From: Gyrodactylus bullatarudis
Lineage: Eukaryota; Platyhelminthes; Monogenea; Gyrodactylidea; Gyrodactylidae
Length of the DNA stretch: 64,000 nt
Direction: 5' to 3'
NCBI GenBank assembly: GCA_012064415.1
Contig: SSNU01000227.1
Span: forward strand, 102,736 to 166,735
Shown here: piece by piece, positions 11,122 to 22,900 of the stretch
Numbering within the stretch: position 1 is the stretch's first letter
Layout: the number at the start of each line of letters is the position of its first letter
Translations under genes and position numbers: made by a program
Notes under the pieces: generated by a model
What the model was told of the DNA's origin: nothing
The model's input: only the letters and a program-made list of their open reading frames with translations
Database searches by the model: none

Positions 11122-14100
11122 ATGTCCAGTGAAAAAGTTGACTCATGTATAACCAGTGCTCCTCTATCGTCGATACTCAGTTTCATTCTTGTCATTTGTG
11201 GAGCTGGAATATCTATGGTTACTATTCTCGAGAGCCTACGAAGAATTGATCGAATATTTGTTGATACATTTTATCCAGTTAAAAAGTAAGATTTCATATT
11301 TTATCTCTGTTCCAGCATTTTTTTCTTGCAAATAAGCTTTTTTACATTGACGGCATTCACTATAATCATTTCATTTGTCTTGTTATGCTTTGGTATTTGC
11401 AATAACACAAAGTCTTTCGAAAAAGCATCGAATCGTAGAAAACCAATCAAAGATGGACTCTGCAAATATCGTTTACTTTACGTTTTCTCTTACTTTTTAC
11501 TTTTCATCTGGATTGTAACCATACTAATAATGGCGATACCGACAATTGTCTGGGCAATGTTATCATCTGTGTGTAAACACGAAAAAGATTTCTGGAAAGG
11601 ATTGTCACTAAACAAGGACGAGACAAAATTCACCTACACTCTCAATTTGACCAATTACGGATTATTCTCTGAAGACTATGATAAGAGTGTATCTAAAAAT
11701 TATATAAATACTCCTTTGGAGTTTTACAAATTCTGTACTTATGTGAGTTTATTCTTGGATTTAAAAAACGTTGGAAATTTTTAATCTCAATTTTGATCAT
11801 TTTTAGGTTTCATCAATCGGTCCAATGGTTTTGAGTGCACTTGTCTCTTCCATTCTTGTATTCTTTGGATTGGTAAGTAGTTTTATTTAAAATATAAATA
11901 ATTCACAAAAAATAGTGCATCGCCTAACATTCGAGATCTTGTTTAATTTACATACTATTCACTGTCTATATTTAGTAGTATTCCCCCTATTGAATCAGCT
12001 TATCCCAATAATCTTATTTTATATTGAATTTTAAGAGTAATTTGGGATAGAATTTTATGATCATTCTTGTAATTAGTTTTCCACATACCTTTTCAATATA
12101 TTCTCAAGAATTTTCATCCAATTTAGTTCATGATGCACTACTTGATACATTCAAGAAAATAGATTATCCAGTCCTACTCAAAGTTTTATTAGAATCAACT
12201 ACATCAAACTTTTCAGCGTAGGCTTACACATCTAGGTTAGGGTATTTTTAAACTTGCATTCTTTCAATAAATTTATCTCCTCTAATTCATCAATTTTTGA
12301 CTCTTTATGAATAAATCATAATATTGATTTTCATATCTCTCTTAAATGACATTAATTGCTGGAAATAAAAAAAAGAATTTGGAAAAATTCCCTCCACCCC
12401 TTCCTATAAACTATCACATTTCCACTCTATCTTGGTACTTTATCTAGAGTAAATATTAAATAAATAATAGGATATTTATTATTATATTGCTTGTTTATCT
12501 TATTCCCTGTATTAAATACTTGAAAATTTTTTATTATTGAATCTAGAATCAATAAGAAAACTACCCCTCGCTAATCTATATCCTCAAACACTTTTACAAA
12601 TGAATAATTCTATAGAAAATAGTTTAGTTCTAGCCATCTTTTTTGAAATTTTAATAAAAAATGTCCTTCATTTGACCTATTGACCCGCTGATTTCAATCA
12701 TAATTCTTACATTCTTCAATCAATCCAATTGATAAGATATACACTGTTACATGTGCTAAAATAGTTGAAATATTTTGATCTGCAAATTTGTTCTTGGCAA
12801 AATATTGATATTTTAGCAATTCAGTATGTTTATCTTTTATACAAGTTTATACATAATGGAAAATAATTATGGTGTCAATGTTTTGAACTTTTTTACGGTT
12901 AAACGAATTCTTGCTACATCTTTTGTTTGTTTACTCTTTCAGTTGGCTTTTATATTCTTTTTAATTCGTACTTCACTTTCATCCATGTCATCTAAAGAGA
13001 AAGAATAAATAAAGATCGATACAATGAAAATGCAATGTAATGTGAACTAATATACAATTTCCGTTGAAGAAAATGCCGATTTCTTTTTTCAGAGTGTTTT
13101 GATACTTTGTTTTTGAAAAAAATACAAGAAAAAATCAATAAATGTCATTACTTTATGCATCCATTAGTGAAATCGAATGAGAAATATATTCACTTTGATA
13201 TTTTAATATTTGTTCACACATTGATACCATGGTTATGTTTTTAAACAAGATTAACTTGAGATGGCGTTTATGCCAAAACATCCTCTGTTCAACACCACAC
13301 TTTATCTATAAAATACTTACCCTTCAATTCATGAATAATAATTTTATTATCTTGTGATAAGAGGATATGTAATAAAAAGTAAGGTCTACCAATATATGCA
13401 TTTAACCTTTACTATTTCCATGCTTATCTTTATCCATTCTACATCTATTCCTACACTATTTCTGATTTTCTATATCCTGATAAATCTTTTCAATTCTATA
13501 ATATATTATATATTATTTGTGTAAATAATCACACCGACCTATAAACCAATACATCTATTTATGGATGAAAATAACATTTCTGGTTTATTTTTACACGGCT
13601 ATAGATTCACCTTGCCTTTCTCGCGGATTGAAATTGGGTTGAATTTTCTTTATTATTTTTCAAAAATTCTCTTTTATCAAAGAAACCCAAAGAAAGAAAT
13701 GTATTCCCTCAATTCTGGATACTTTTTTTCATTGTTTTGAATAGAAATTCAAGTAATTTTTTATTTCCTCTAGAATACATTCATGGCATGTGTTCACTCG
13801 AAGGGAGTAAAATCGCAATATTATCCAGAAATTTGCCATTATCAAAAGATCCTTGATAAGGAATGCAATCAGAATTCCATGAATCTGGTACCGCCTCCAT
13901 CAAACATGTGTATGAACCACAACCAGGATATGAACAGCATGAATATGAACAACTTTATGGATTCTCAGAATCCCTATGGCCAATTCAATCCACAAAAGTT
14001 TCAGTCAAACACTCTCAGCTATTCTATGAGCAATGCAATGTCTTCCAATATCAATCACACAACCGGCTATGGACAATTGAATAACCTGGGTGGCAGAAAT

Positions 14101-14244
14101 TCCAATACCCTCGGCTATCCCAGTACAAGTAACTTCTCCGATGCCCAGTATCTACCCCATGGTCAGAATATTAATGCATCTTATGCTTCTCAAAATCAGC
14201 CTTTATTGTACGGGACCCATTATAGGGCACCATCTCAACTATAA
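11122..14244 (+). CDS. Proteolipid M6 family tetraspan protein
   Basis: Exons 11122-11285, 11316-11742 and 11807-11872 are followed by either of two phase-0 last exons: 12817-13008 (total about 282 aa) or 13774-14244 (about 375 aa). Hydrophobic segments are LSSILSFILVICGAGISMV, FFTLTAFTIIISFVLLCFG, YFLLFIWIVTILIMAIPTIV and VLSALVSSILVFFGL, with an extracellular loop carrying Cys between the last two. Order, spacing and the 'ESL..ID..F' stretch after the first segment fit PLP/DM20/M6, neural and epithelial membrane proteins linked to tricellular junctions and filopodia. The first intron is only 30 nt. Family assignment rests on pattern and topology, so it is moderate. 'aataaataaa' at the stop of the first terminal exon is a possible poly(A) signal. 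Confidence 0.7.
12817..13008 (+). CDS. M6 alternative terminal exon 4a
   Basis: Begins after 'tattttag', in phase 0 with the exon ending at 11872. It encodes QFSMFIFYTSLYIMENN, a further hydrophobic helix (ILATSFVCLLFQLAFIFFLI) and a short basic and acidic tail ending SSKEKE. The extra helix is unusual, since M6 proteins have four membrane segments. Confidence 0.6.
   Translation, partial: QFSMFIFYTSLYIMENNYGVNVLNFFTVKRILATSFVCLLFQLAFIFFLIRTSLSSMSSKEKE
13774..14244 (+). CDS. M6 alternative terminal exon 4b, Asn/Ser/Met-rich tail
   Basis: Starts after a good acceptor (tttatttcctctag) in phase 0. It encodes NTFMACVHSKGVKSQYYPE followed by about 130 residues rich in Asn, Ser, Gln, Met and Tyr (for example NMCMNHNQDMNSMNMNNF). 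It joins smoothly to the exon ending at 11872, giving ...ILVFFGL-NTFMACVHSKG, so the low-complexity tail would be cytoplasmic. No separate promoter or start is apparent, so I treat it as a second C-terminus of the same gene. It could instead be the last exon of an unrecognised gene. Confidence 0.55.
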   Translation, partial: NTFMACVHSKGVKSQYYPEICHYQKILDKECNQNSMNLVPPPSNMCMNHNQDMNSMNMNNFMDSQNPYGQFNPQKFQSNTLSYSMSNAMSSNINHTTGYGQLNNLGGRNSNTLGYPSTSNFSDAQYLPHGQNINASYASQNQPLLYGTHYRAPSQL

Positions 14245-17200
14245 TTTCAAAGAAACCTCTCATTCGTTTTTATGCGCCTTCATTCCTGGATACAAAACGA
14301 ACCAAAGTTATCAACCAATTGTAACTATCGACAATTTCTTGTTTAAAATTTTATTTTATTTAACCTGATGAGAGGATGAATCTCACTTCACATTTAAAGT
14401 GTAAATATATACAAGTTGAATCAAGGTATCATGTATTTTGTATTTTTAAATTTCATAAGAATCTTATTCATGTTTGTTAAAGTTTTATAAACAAAACTCT
14501 TTTCAGTTATGGTACATCATTCTTATCTTGCATTGATACATCATCATGTAACATAATTATTTTTATTATTATTTTCAATATAAAAAGTATTTGATTTTGT
14601 GTAGATTTTTAAATTGGAATCCCAAAGAAAATCAAAGGTAATAAAAGAAAGCAACAAAGTAAAGCAACGAGAAAATACAAATACTTTCAAATGTCTGCAC
14701 AAATTTTTAGTAAAAAGTTTTACTTTTAGGCATTTCAGTAATTTTATAATGTAATTTCCATTCATGTGTCAATCTACAATAGCATAGCAATTTTCTCCTA
14801 AAAAAATTAATAAGATCTGAAATTTTCATCGAGGTCTAATACACAGAACATTAATCAATCCCCCCCAAAAAAAGAGAAAGACTTGATCAAAATCTAAAAG
14901 TTTGAATACTAATTTCTTTAATTTGCACTAACTACTGTACTACAATTGGTTGCAAAACTCATTGGCCACTCCAGTCCGTAAAAACTGGGGCGTAATATAC
15001 AAACATGAAAATTTTACAAAAAATTGATTGGTGCATTTTGTTTACCGTTTAACTTGTCTTTTCAAGGGTAAAATTTAGAAGTGTGAGCAATTGAGTTTTG
15101 AAAGCCTTATTATGAGGATCAGAGAGATGTTAGAAAGTTTGAAATTATCAATTAATACAAAAAAAAGGTTCTTTTTCATAAGAACATTAATAACCCCTCT
15201 TATGTAGGTCTAGTTGTAAGCGACCGATAAAAAACAGGGTTATGGATCACATATTAAAGGGGTGTGAATCAATTATACATTCACTCGAGCTTCGAATGGT
15301 CTAGTTTGAAAGATAAAAGGGTACTCATTTCATACATAGTCAGGGCATGAAAATCAGTCCACCAGATCACAAGTGATCTGATCGTGAAATCCAGATCATA
15401 TTTTTATTGAAAATCTGTATTTTAGGTTTCTTATCGAGGCGAAATACCAAAAAAACAATTATCTATTAAAAAAATATATATTTCCAATGAATTTTACTAG
15501 GAGATATGATGAATTTTGAATTATTGAACACGACATAATCTTTTCAAATCAAAATATCACGTCAAATTAATATTAAACCTTGAAAAAATCCAGTCAATTT
15601 GAGAAAAAATAAAATAAAAATTCATTGAACCAAGAGAAACTGTAGAATTCCCCAATTACAATAAAAAATGAAATCATTTTGTCAACAGACCTCTATGAAA
15701 TTAATATTTTTTTATCAAGCAATACATTGGTTCAGAAAAAACTGAAAACAAAAATAAAATTTTTTCATTCGACTGACGAGAAAAAAGATGATGAATTCGA
15801 CAGGGAGATTCAAGTAAAAGAGAAATCTCTCTGTTGACAGGGTTTGAAAACGAATGTAAAATATTGATTTTACGCTCTTTTACATACACTAATGAATATT
15901 AATAATACAAGAAATGTCGATCATGAAAGAAAATGCAAAAATAACTTGAAATTGTGGTGATTGTAGAAGAACAAGTGTTTCTCTTTCACATCACACATTC
16001 TCCCCTACAAATCTCCATTTGAGGGCAATTTATTGGAAACAAGAAGATTTCTTTCCAAGGTCATTTTCTTCGTACTGTATTATTATTGCATAAGTTTAAT
16101 TTCCTTTTACGATACAATCTATTCACTATTGCTTTTAATACAACTGCTATCGATTTTTGAACATCTTTCTTCTCTTAAAGATGAATATTTCTTTGCGAAT
16201 AACTTGTTTCCTTCAAGTGGTACCTCTTTTCTATATGATTATATAGCTGAGAAAGTACTGGATCTAGGGTGTTTCCAAGTTGGAAATTCCTATAAAAAAA
16301 TAAACCTATTAATCGATAAAATTCTGAACTTCTTATCAATTAGCTTTATTTTACATAGTTCTCAAGTCATGATACTTCAGTTAAAGGTTTTATTTTTAAT
16401 CTCCAGTAAAAATTACGCAAATCATCGGTGATTCATGGATAATTTCAAGTATTTTTCTTAGAGTTGAGATAAAAGTTGATATTCTTTAACTCATGCAGTT
16501 CTGTTATTTAGAGAGAAATGATTTATAAAATTCTTTTTACATTTTGATGGATTAAGTCAATGCATTCAACCAGAGAATAACTACTGCGTACAATTTTGAG
16601 AATAAATGTGTATTCAGCAGAGGATTGCTCAAAGGAATCAATTGACCTTAGATGAATGGAATTACCACTTGAAATATATATCAAAACTCTACAAAGTTTA
16701 TACGATCTTATTCAAATCTTACTGAATACTTACTAGATAAAACTTGAGAAATAATGTGAATAGGTGAGATTATGTGATTGGATATTTTAGAGTCACAAAT
16801 TGAGATGCGCAAAAACACAATGGGTAAATTAAGTTAGAAATTGGCAATTTTGAAAAGGTCTTTTTTTTATTTTGATCTTGTGATACCAAAATAAACTAAA
16901 GTGATCCTGATCCGAAGTTTTTTCTGAATCTGGTCTGATAACTTATAATAGTTGACTATTAAAATATGAAGAAATAGTTGAGGGTAAAATTTTCAATGTT
17001 ATCTTCAATGTAATCTCGTATAAAGACTCTTTATCTACACTGTAGATTCTACAGTCAATCTTACCTGGAAAGTGTGACAATAATGTGGAAATATTGTATA
17101 TTTGGCTCATTAGTTTTGAATTGCCATTTCTGTTTGAAAAAATTGAATTAAATGGGCACAACACTTCTTGAGATCATAATGAAAATCCCGACAATTCAAA

Positions 17201-17280
17201 AGAATATTAAAAATCATATTAAAAAAGATAAAAGTCATTAATACGTAACTATTTCTAAGTAGATAGAGGAATAAACTTTT
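14245..17280. other. 3 kb without a supported gene
   Basis: Intergenic AT-rich DNA between the M6 gene and Hsp70. A 132-aa open frame at 16033-16431 is hydrophobic and low in complexity, with no domain. About 16870-16945 matches 33290-33365 in the same orientation (a dispersed repeat containing 'ccaaaataaactaaagtgat'). Confidence 0.6.
16870..16945. repeat. Short dispersed repeat, copy 1
   Basis: Shares 'taccaaaataaactaaa.tg', 'atcctgatccgaa' and 'tctg.atctggtct' with 33290-33365, in the same orientation. The two copies lie about 16.4 kb apart. Confidence 0.6.
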
Positions 17281-17284
17281 ACTA

Positions 17285-17302
17285 GAATGTTCTAGATCTT
17301 TC
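17285..17302 (+). promoter_or_regulatory. Heat-shock element upstream of Hsp70
   Basis: Alternating pentamers GAA-TTC-GAt-TTC at strict 5-bp spacing (17285, 17290, 17295, 17300), three exact and one with a single mismatch. This is a canonical HSF trimer site about 230 bp before the ATG. A weaker half-site (TTCtaGAt) lies at 17400-17407. Confidence 0.8.
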
Positions 17303-17417
17303 TACTTGAATCTTATTGGTTGATAAAAATAGCTTTTCTTATTCGTAGTTATCTTGTATGCTGATTGGTTGATTTTTTAATCAAGAATTCTCTTGTATTT
17401 TCTAGATCTTTTAAAAG

Positions 17418-17430
17418 AGATATATATATG
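17418..17430 (+). promoter_or_regulatory. TATA box of Hsp70
   Basis: 'agatatatatatg', about 90 bp before the start codon and between the HSE and the leader, in the usual place for a heat-shock promoter. Confidence 0.65.
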
Positions 17431-17511
17431 AGCTCAATGAAACTTGTTCAACAACTTGAAAATCATACTGAATCATCACTCTAGAAAAAACTTGCAACAC
17501 AACTACAGACA

Positions 17512-19425
17512 ATGGTAAACGCAATCGGAATCGATCTTGGAACAACCTACTCGTGTGTAGGAGTCTTTCAGCATGGCAAAGTCGAGATAATCGCCAATGA
17601 TCAAGGAAACAGGACAACTCCTAGCTATGTCGCCTTTACAGATACCGAACGCCTGATTGGCGACTCTGCTAAAAATCAAGTAGCCATGAATCCCATGAAC
17701 ACAGTCTTTGATGCCAAACGGCTCATTGGCAGAAAATTCAACGAATCCTCTGTCCAGAATGACATGAAGCACTGGCCTTTTAAGGTTGTCGAAGTTGATG
17801 GCAAAATTAAAATCCGAGTCGAGTACAAGAGTGAAGAGAAAGACTTCTTCCCCGAAGAAATCTCATCCATGGTCTTGGTGAAGATGAAGGAAACGGCTGA
17901 AGCATACCTCGGCAAGAAAGTAACTAACGCCGTTATCACCGTACCGGCCTACTTCAATGACAGCCAAAGACAGGCAACCAAAGATGCTGGCTCAATAAGT
18001 GGCCTGAATGTTTTGAGAATCATCAATGAGCCCACAGCAGCAGCCATCGCCTACGGCTTGGACAAGCAGCAGAATTCTGAGAGAAACATTCTCATTTTCG
18101 ACTTGGGTGGAGGCACTTTCGATGTTTCCGTTTTGAATCTGAGTGACGGAATATTCGAAGTCAAGTCAACAGCTGGTGATACTCATCTTGGCGGAGAAGA
18201 TTTCGATAACAGGATGGTCAACCATTTCTTGGAGGAATTCAAGCGCAAGTACAAGAAAGACATTAGTCAGAACAAACGAGCCGTCAGAAGACTTAGAACT
18301 GCCTGTGAGAGGGCGAAGCGAACACTGAGCTCAAGCACGAATGCCAACTTGGAGATTGATTCTCTCTTTGAAGGCATCGATTTCTACACCAGCATCACTC
18401 GTGCTCGTTTCGAGGAGCTGTGTGCAGACCTGTTCAGAGCCACATTGGATCCTGTTGAGAAAGCTCTCAAGGACGCAAAACTAGACAAGACCAAAATAAA
18501 CGAAATTGTCCTAGTTGGTGGGTCAACCCGCATACCTAAAGTACAAAAACTACTGCAAGACTTTTTCAACGGACGTGAACTTAACAAATCTATAAATCCT
18601 GATGAGGCTGTGGCCTACGGTGCTGCAGTCCAGGCTGCTATTCTGAGTGGTGACAAAGATGATACGATTAAAGATGTCCTTCTTCTTGACGTTGTTCCAC
18701 TCTCTTTGGGTATTGAAACAGCAGGAGGAGTCATGACTGCTCTCATTAAGCGGAACACCACCATACCTACAAAACAAACACAAACCTTCTCTACTTATAG
18801 CGATAACCAGCCTGGTGTTCTTATCCAAGTGTTCGAAGGAGAACGTGCCATGACCAAGGATAATAACCTCCTGGGCAAATTCGAGCTCAGTGGAATTCCA
18901 CCTGCCCCCAGAGGAGTTCCGCAGATTGAGGTCACCTTTGATATTGACGCGAATGGCATCCTGAATGTTTCCGCCTCCGATAAGTCAACTGGAAAAGCAA
19001 ACAAAATAACCATCTCCAACGATAAGGGTCGTCTCTCCAAGGAAGATATTGAAAGGATGGTCAACGATGCTGAAAAATACAAGAAAGAGGACGAAGCAAT
19101 TAAAGAAAAGATATCTGCCAAAAACTCCCTTGAGAGTTATGCTCTCAATATGAAGTCGTCCATCGAAGAAGCAAAGGGCAATGGCAAAATTTCAGATGAT
19201 GAAGTGAACAAGGTCGTTCAAAAGTGTGACGAGACTTTAAAATGGCTGGAAAATAACCAGTCTGCTGAGAAAGACGAATTTGAGCACAGACAGAAGGAGC
19301 TGGAATCCGTGTGCAATCCGATTGTCACAAAAATTTACCAGCAAGGTGGAATTCCTGGTGGTATGCCCGGTGGAGATACTAAATCGAATGGCGGTTCAGG
19401 ACCAACAATCGAAGAAGTTGATTAA
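17512..19425 (+). CDS. Cytosolic Hsp70 chaperone, full length
   Basis: Intronless, 637 aa, the normal length. The ATPase domain carries [14 protein letters not shown] (about residues 5-18), [12 protein letters not shown] and [13 protein letters not shown]. The linker [14 protein letters not shown] leads to the substrate-binding beta domain, then a complete helical lid ([15 protein letters not shown] to about residue 610), a Gly/Met-rich stretch ([10 protein letters not shown]) and the C-terminal EEVD that binds TPR co-chaperones. It folds and protects proteins in cytosol and nucleus using ATP, with J-proteins and exchange factors. Lack of introns plus an upstream HSE and TATA box indicate a stress-inducible gene. 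A second inverted copy lies at 35206-36876, with a long stretch of sequence identity. Confidence 0.97.
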   Translation: MVNAIGIDLGTTYSCVGVFQHGKVEIIANDQGNRTTPSYVAFTDTERLIGDSAKNQVAMNPMNTVFDAKRLIGRKFNESSVQNDMKHWPFKVVEVDGKIKIRVEYKSEEKDFFPEEISSMVLVKMKETAEAYLGKKVTNAVITVPAYFNDSQRQATKDAGSISGLNVLRIINEPTAAAIAYGLDKQQNSERNILIFDLGGGTFDVSVLNLSDGIFEVKSTAGDTHLGGEDFDNRMVNHFLEEFKRKYKKDISQNKRAVRRLRTACERAKRTLSSSTNANLEIDSLFEGIDFYTSITRARFEELCADLFRATLDPVEKALKDAKLDKTKINEIVLVGGSTRIPKVQKLLQDFFNGRELNKSINPDEAVAYGAAVQAAILSGDKDDTIKDVLLLDVVPLSLGIETAGGVMTALIKRNTTIPTKQTQTFSTYSDNQPGVLIQVFEGERAMTKDNNLLGKFELSGIPPAPRGVPQIEVTFDIDANGILNVSASDKSTGKANKITISNDKGRLSKEDIERMVNDAEKYKKEDEAIKEKISAKNSLESYALNMKSSIEEAKGNGKISDDEVNKVVQKCDETLKWLENNQSAEKDEFEHRQKELESVCNPIVTKIYQQGGIPGGMPGGDTKSNGGSGPTIEEVD

Positions 19426-19457
19426 ACCAAGATTTCAATATTATTTTGCATTTATGA

Positions 19458-19463
19458 ATAAAA
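19458..19463 (+). terminator. Poly(A) signal of Hsp70
   Basis: AATAAA about 33 nt after the stop codon. Confidence 0.7.
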
Positions 19464-19916
19464 CATCCTTTAATTTTTCAAACCTTGTGTTCTTTTTATC
19501 ATTGTACTTCAGTGTAAACTTAGTTTATAAACAGGGGCTACACAAAAGCAACCTCAGAGTATTTTGAATTATGAATTGATACAGCCTTCAAATATATTAA
19601 AAATTCAATCTAGGGTAGGGAAATACTACTTTGCTAAATCAATCCTTTCAAACTTAATTTCATGAAAAACAATTTGGCCCATATTTTTTTCATAAACCAA
19701 AACTTTAATCAAAAATCCTCTAATTTTATATAGTTTAATTCAAATTTCAATGAAACATTAAAAAGTATCTTTACTTATAAGTAACGTTATAATAAATAAA
19801 TGAATTTAACACAAAACAGATTTAAACAAATTTTTGGTAATTATTCTCATATTAGCTTCAGGAAATTTATCAAAAAATTTTCCTAATTACAAATTTAATT
19901 CAAATCTTGACAAAAA

Positions 19917-22900
19917 ATGACATCTTGCTTGAATTTACGCTGTGTAGAAGACTATGGACGCTATAATGCTGTTCTAAACAATGTCGATATTAAGGTTGAT
20001 GCTAATTCAGCCATTTTAAACGTGGAATCAGTTCTATCATTCGAAAATACTTTTGATAAGCTTCTTGAAGCTGATTTTGAATTTCCTTTTATTGCATCAG
20101 CTTCCATTTACTATTTCGAAATGAAGACCAAAGATAGAACCCTTGTTGCTGAGTGCAGAGGGAAACATGAAGTTAGAAATAATTAATAGTAAATTCTTCT
20201 TCTGTTTAGGCAATGGAGAAGTACAAAAAGGCAGTAAGCGAAGGTCATACAGCTGTCTATTCAAGTGAAGACTCAAATATGGAGGATGTTTTCAACATAA
20301 AACTCGGCAATATACCACCCAAGTCTAAAATTGATATAAAACTATGCTTCACTATGATGGGAGAGACTAAATATACTGAAAATGTTTCTGGTCTAATTAC
20401 CCGTGAGTTAATATTCGTGTTGCCTCAAGTCTTACATCCACGATTCGACCCAATTCCCAATGGTCATGATACTTTTGAGCATAACGCAAACTATGTTGTA
20501 CAGAAAAAATACCAATTCACCTTTGAAGGCAACATGAATATGAATCGAGACATTGAAGAAATTATTTCACCTCACTTGAAATATAAAACAGAATTGATCA
20601 ATGGAAATAGAAGAAAAATGCATGTAAGTCTCAAGAGTCTAAAAAAAGGGTTTACTGATGCGTTTAGAAATTTTTCTTGCTATTTGAGAATATAAAGTCC
20701 TTTTTTACACTTTTACTAATTTTCAAGTTTTCTCAAAACAATTTCTCGTCTTAAATCTTTTGCCATATCTTATCAAGTTTCATCATGATTCTTTCAGATG
20801 AAATAAGAGTGAATCAGTAACTATTTTTATCGCTAATCGGACGTGGAAGAGGGGTTCTAAGCTTTGAGTCTTCATTAATCATTAGGGTGTGAGCTTTCTG
20901 TAAGAAAAAGGATTGAATTTTTTCGTTCTTCATTTTGTTTATCAAATACTTCAGAAAACTGGACGCACATCTCCTACGATCGGGGATTGTCTCTTGCTTT
21001 ATTTATAAGGATTATTGGTAAGTTGATTTTATGGAGGTGAAAATTACCCTCAGTATTGAGCTATCTAAAAGAGGTCTAGATTAACAGACAGTAAAAGTGT
21101 ACATTTTAAATCAGAAATCGAATTTTAAAGATAGCAAAAAAAAGCATTACTTCCTAATAAAATATTCTTTGGTACATATAACTTGGAATGCATTATGAAA
21201 CAATTTTTTTGTCTTATTGAGAATAGGATTCTGAACAAAGTTTTCCGATTCATACTATAAAAATCCGACCGATAAAATACTAATGAGAATCAAGTACTCT
21301 GATTCGTCAAATAAAAAATTTGATAGTTCCTATGGACATTGGCCCTAGGCTTACCAAATTCTAGTTAATAGTAATAGGGTATTTAAGTTGATTTCGTATG
21401 AGAAAAGAGATCATATTCGATCTAGACTTGTCTTTGATTACATCATGGATAAGAATTTGAGGCTTGCTTGATGAGCAAATCAAGATAATAATAGCAAAAA
21501 ATAGCTTTTGTTGGGAAATAGCAAAATTTCAGAAACCAAAACTCACACAATAATATGCTATATATCATTCTGATCAGATTTAATCGCTCATGAACATAAT
21601 AAAAATAGCATTCTTACCGCCCTAATTATAAATTAACTATGAATTAAAAGTATTAAATTTGGTTAGGATTTTTCATCAAAAATTCGATGTTAAAGATTTC
21701 TTGGAATCCTACTCATGTTGGCCGTTTTTACGATTTGGAGAAAAGAAATTTCTTGTCTTATTGTGATCCTGAAAATCAACTTATGATCAATCTCTCACTT
21801 TGAAATCACTAAATATTTTCAGCTAACAGTTCGAAAAAATTGGATTTTTGCGCCAAATCGAAATTTGAAAAATGACCATATTTTTCATTAAAATAATTTT
21901 TTTTCAGATTTTTTTTCATCAAATCTTAAAAGTGGACAAAATGAGCAGGATTCCAAAAAATCGAATTTTTGATAAAAAAGTCAAGGTTTTCATAAAAATC
22001 ATAGATTTCTAACTTCACATCAACTAGCTTTATTGAATTAATTATTTAATATTTTTCAAGATTAAACTCAACGAAGAATTCAAATATAATCATGATATTG
22101 AACTACATGTTCTACTTAAAGAGGAAAGCAAAGAAGCTTGTAATTTGACAGTGTTTCTTGAAGATGGTATTGAAAAAGATGCCTCTGGCTTCCTCTCAAA
22201 AACATGTCTAGCTGCAATATTTGAACCACAAATTCTCGACAGAATCAGAGAAACAAGAAACGAGTTTATTTTCGTTATTGATAGATCTGGGTCAATGAAT
22301 GGCTTCAATATTGAATCTGCTAAGGAGAGCTTATTATTATTTTTGAAAAGTTTACCGAAAAATTCTAGGCTAGAAATTATCGGATTCGGATCAGAGTTTT
22401 CATCTTTATTCGGATCGTAAGTAATTTTTTCGTAATCATCAAAAGTGATGGTATCTTTTAATAATATTTAGTATTGAAAATACGAAAATAACGAGGAGTT
22501 CGTCTACCTCTTTCATTTCTTTTCAAGTTGTCAATAGTTAATAGATGATTACCGAATACAGTATAACCAAATTCTTATTATTTTTTAGATCAGTAGAATT
22601 GACGAAAGAAAATATGGATAAGGCTCTCGAATATCAAAAGAGTATGCTAGCGAACATGGGCGGTACTCAGATGTTGGGAGCATTGAAATGTGCCTTTGAT
22701 AAGCCAGTATTTGGACCAGGATGGCAAAAGCAAATTATTGTGATAACTGATGGAGATATTCATAATTCCAATGAAGTTAAAGCAATGGTTTCTCAACATG
22801 AACTAGATGGGAGAGTTTTCGCTATTGGTCTTGGTGACGGGGCAAGCACATCTCTTGTATCTGGACTAGCAGAAGCAGGTCATGGAAAGGCAAGATTTGC

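Noticed and set aside
16033..16431. 132-aa open frame
   Set aside because: Hydrophobic, low complexity, no domain, no splice or promoter context; probably chance in AT-rich DNA.
18143..18587. Open frames in other frames or strands of both Hsp70 genes
   Set aside because: They arise from the strong codon bias of Hsp70. Their identity between the copies only reflects nucleotide identity.
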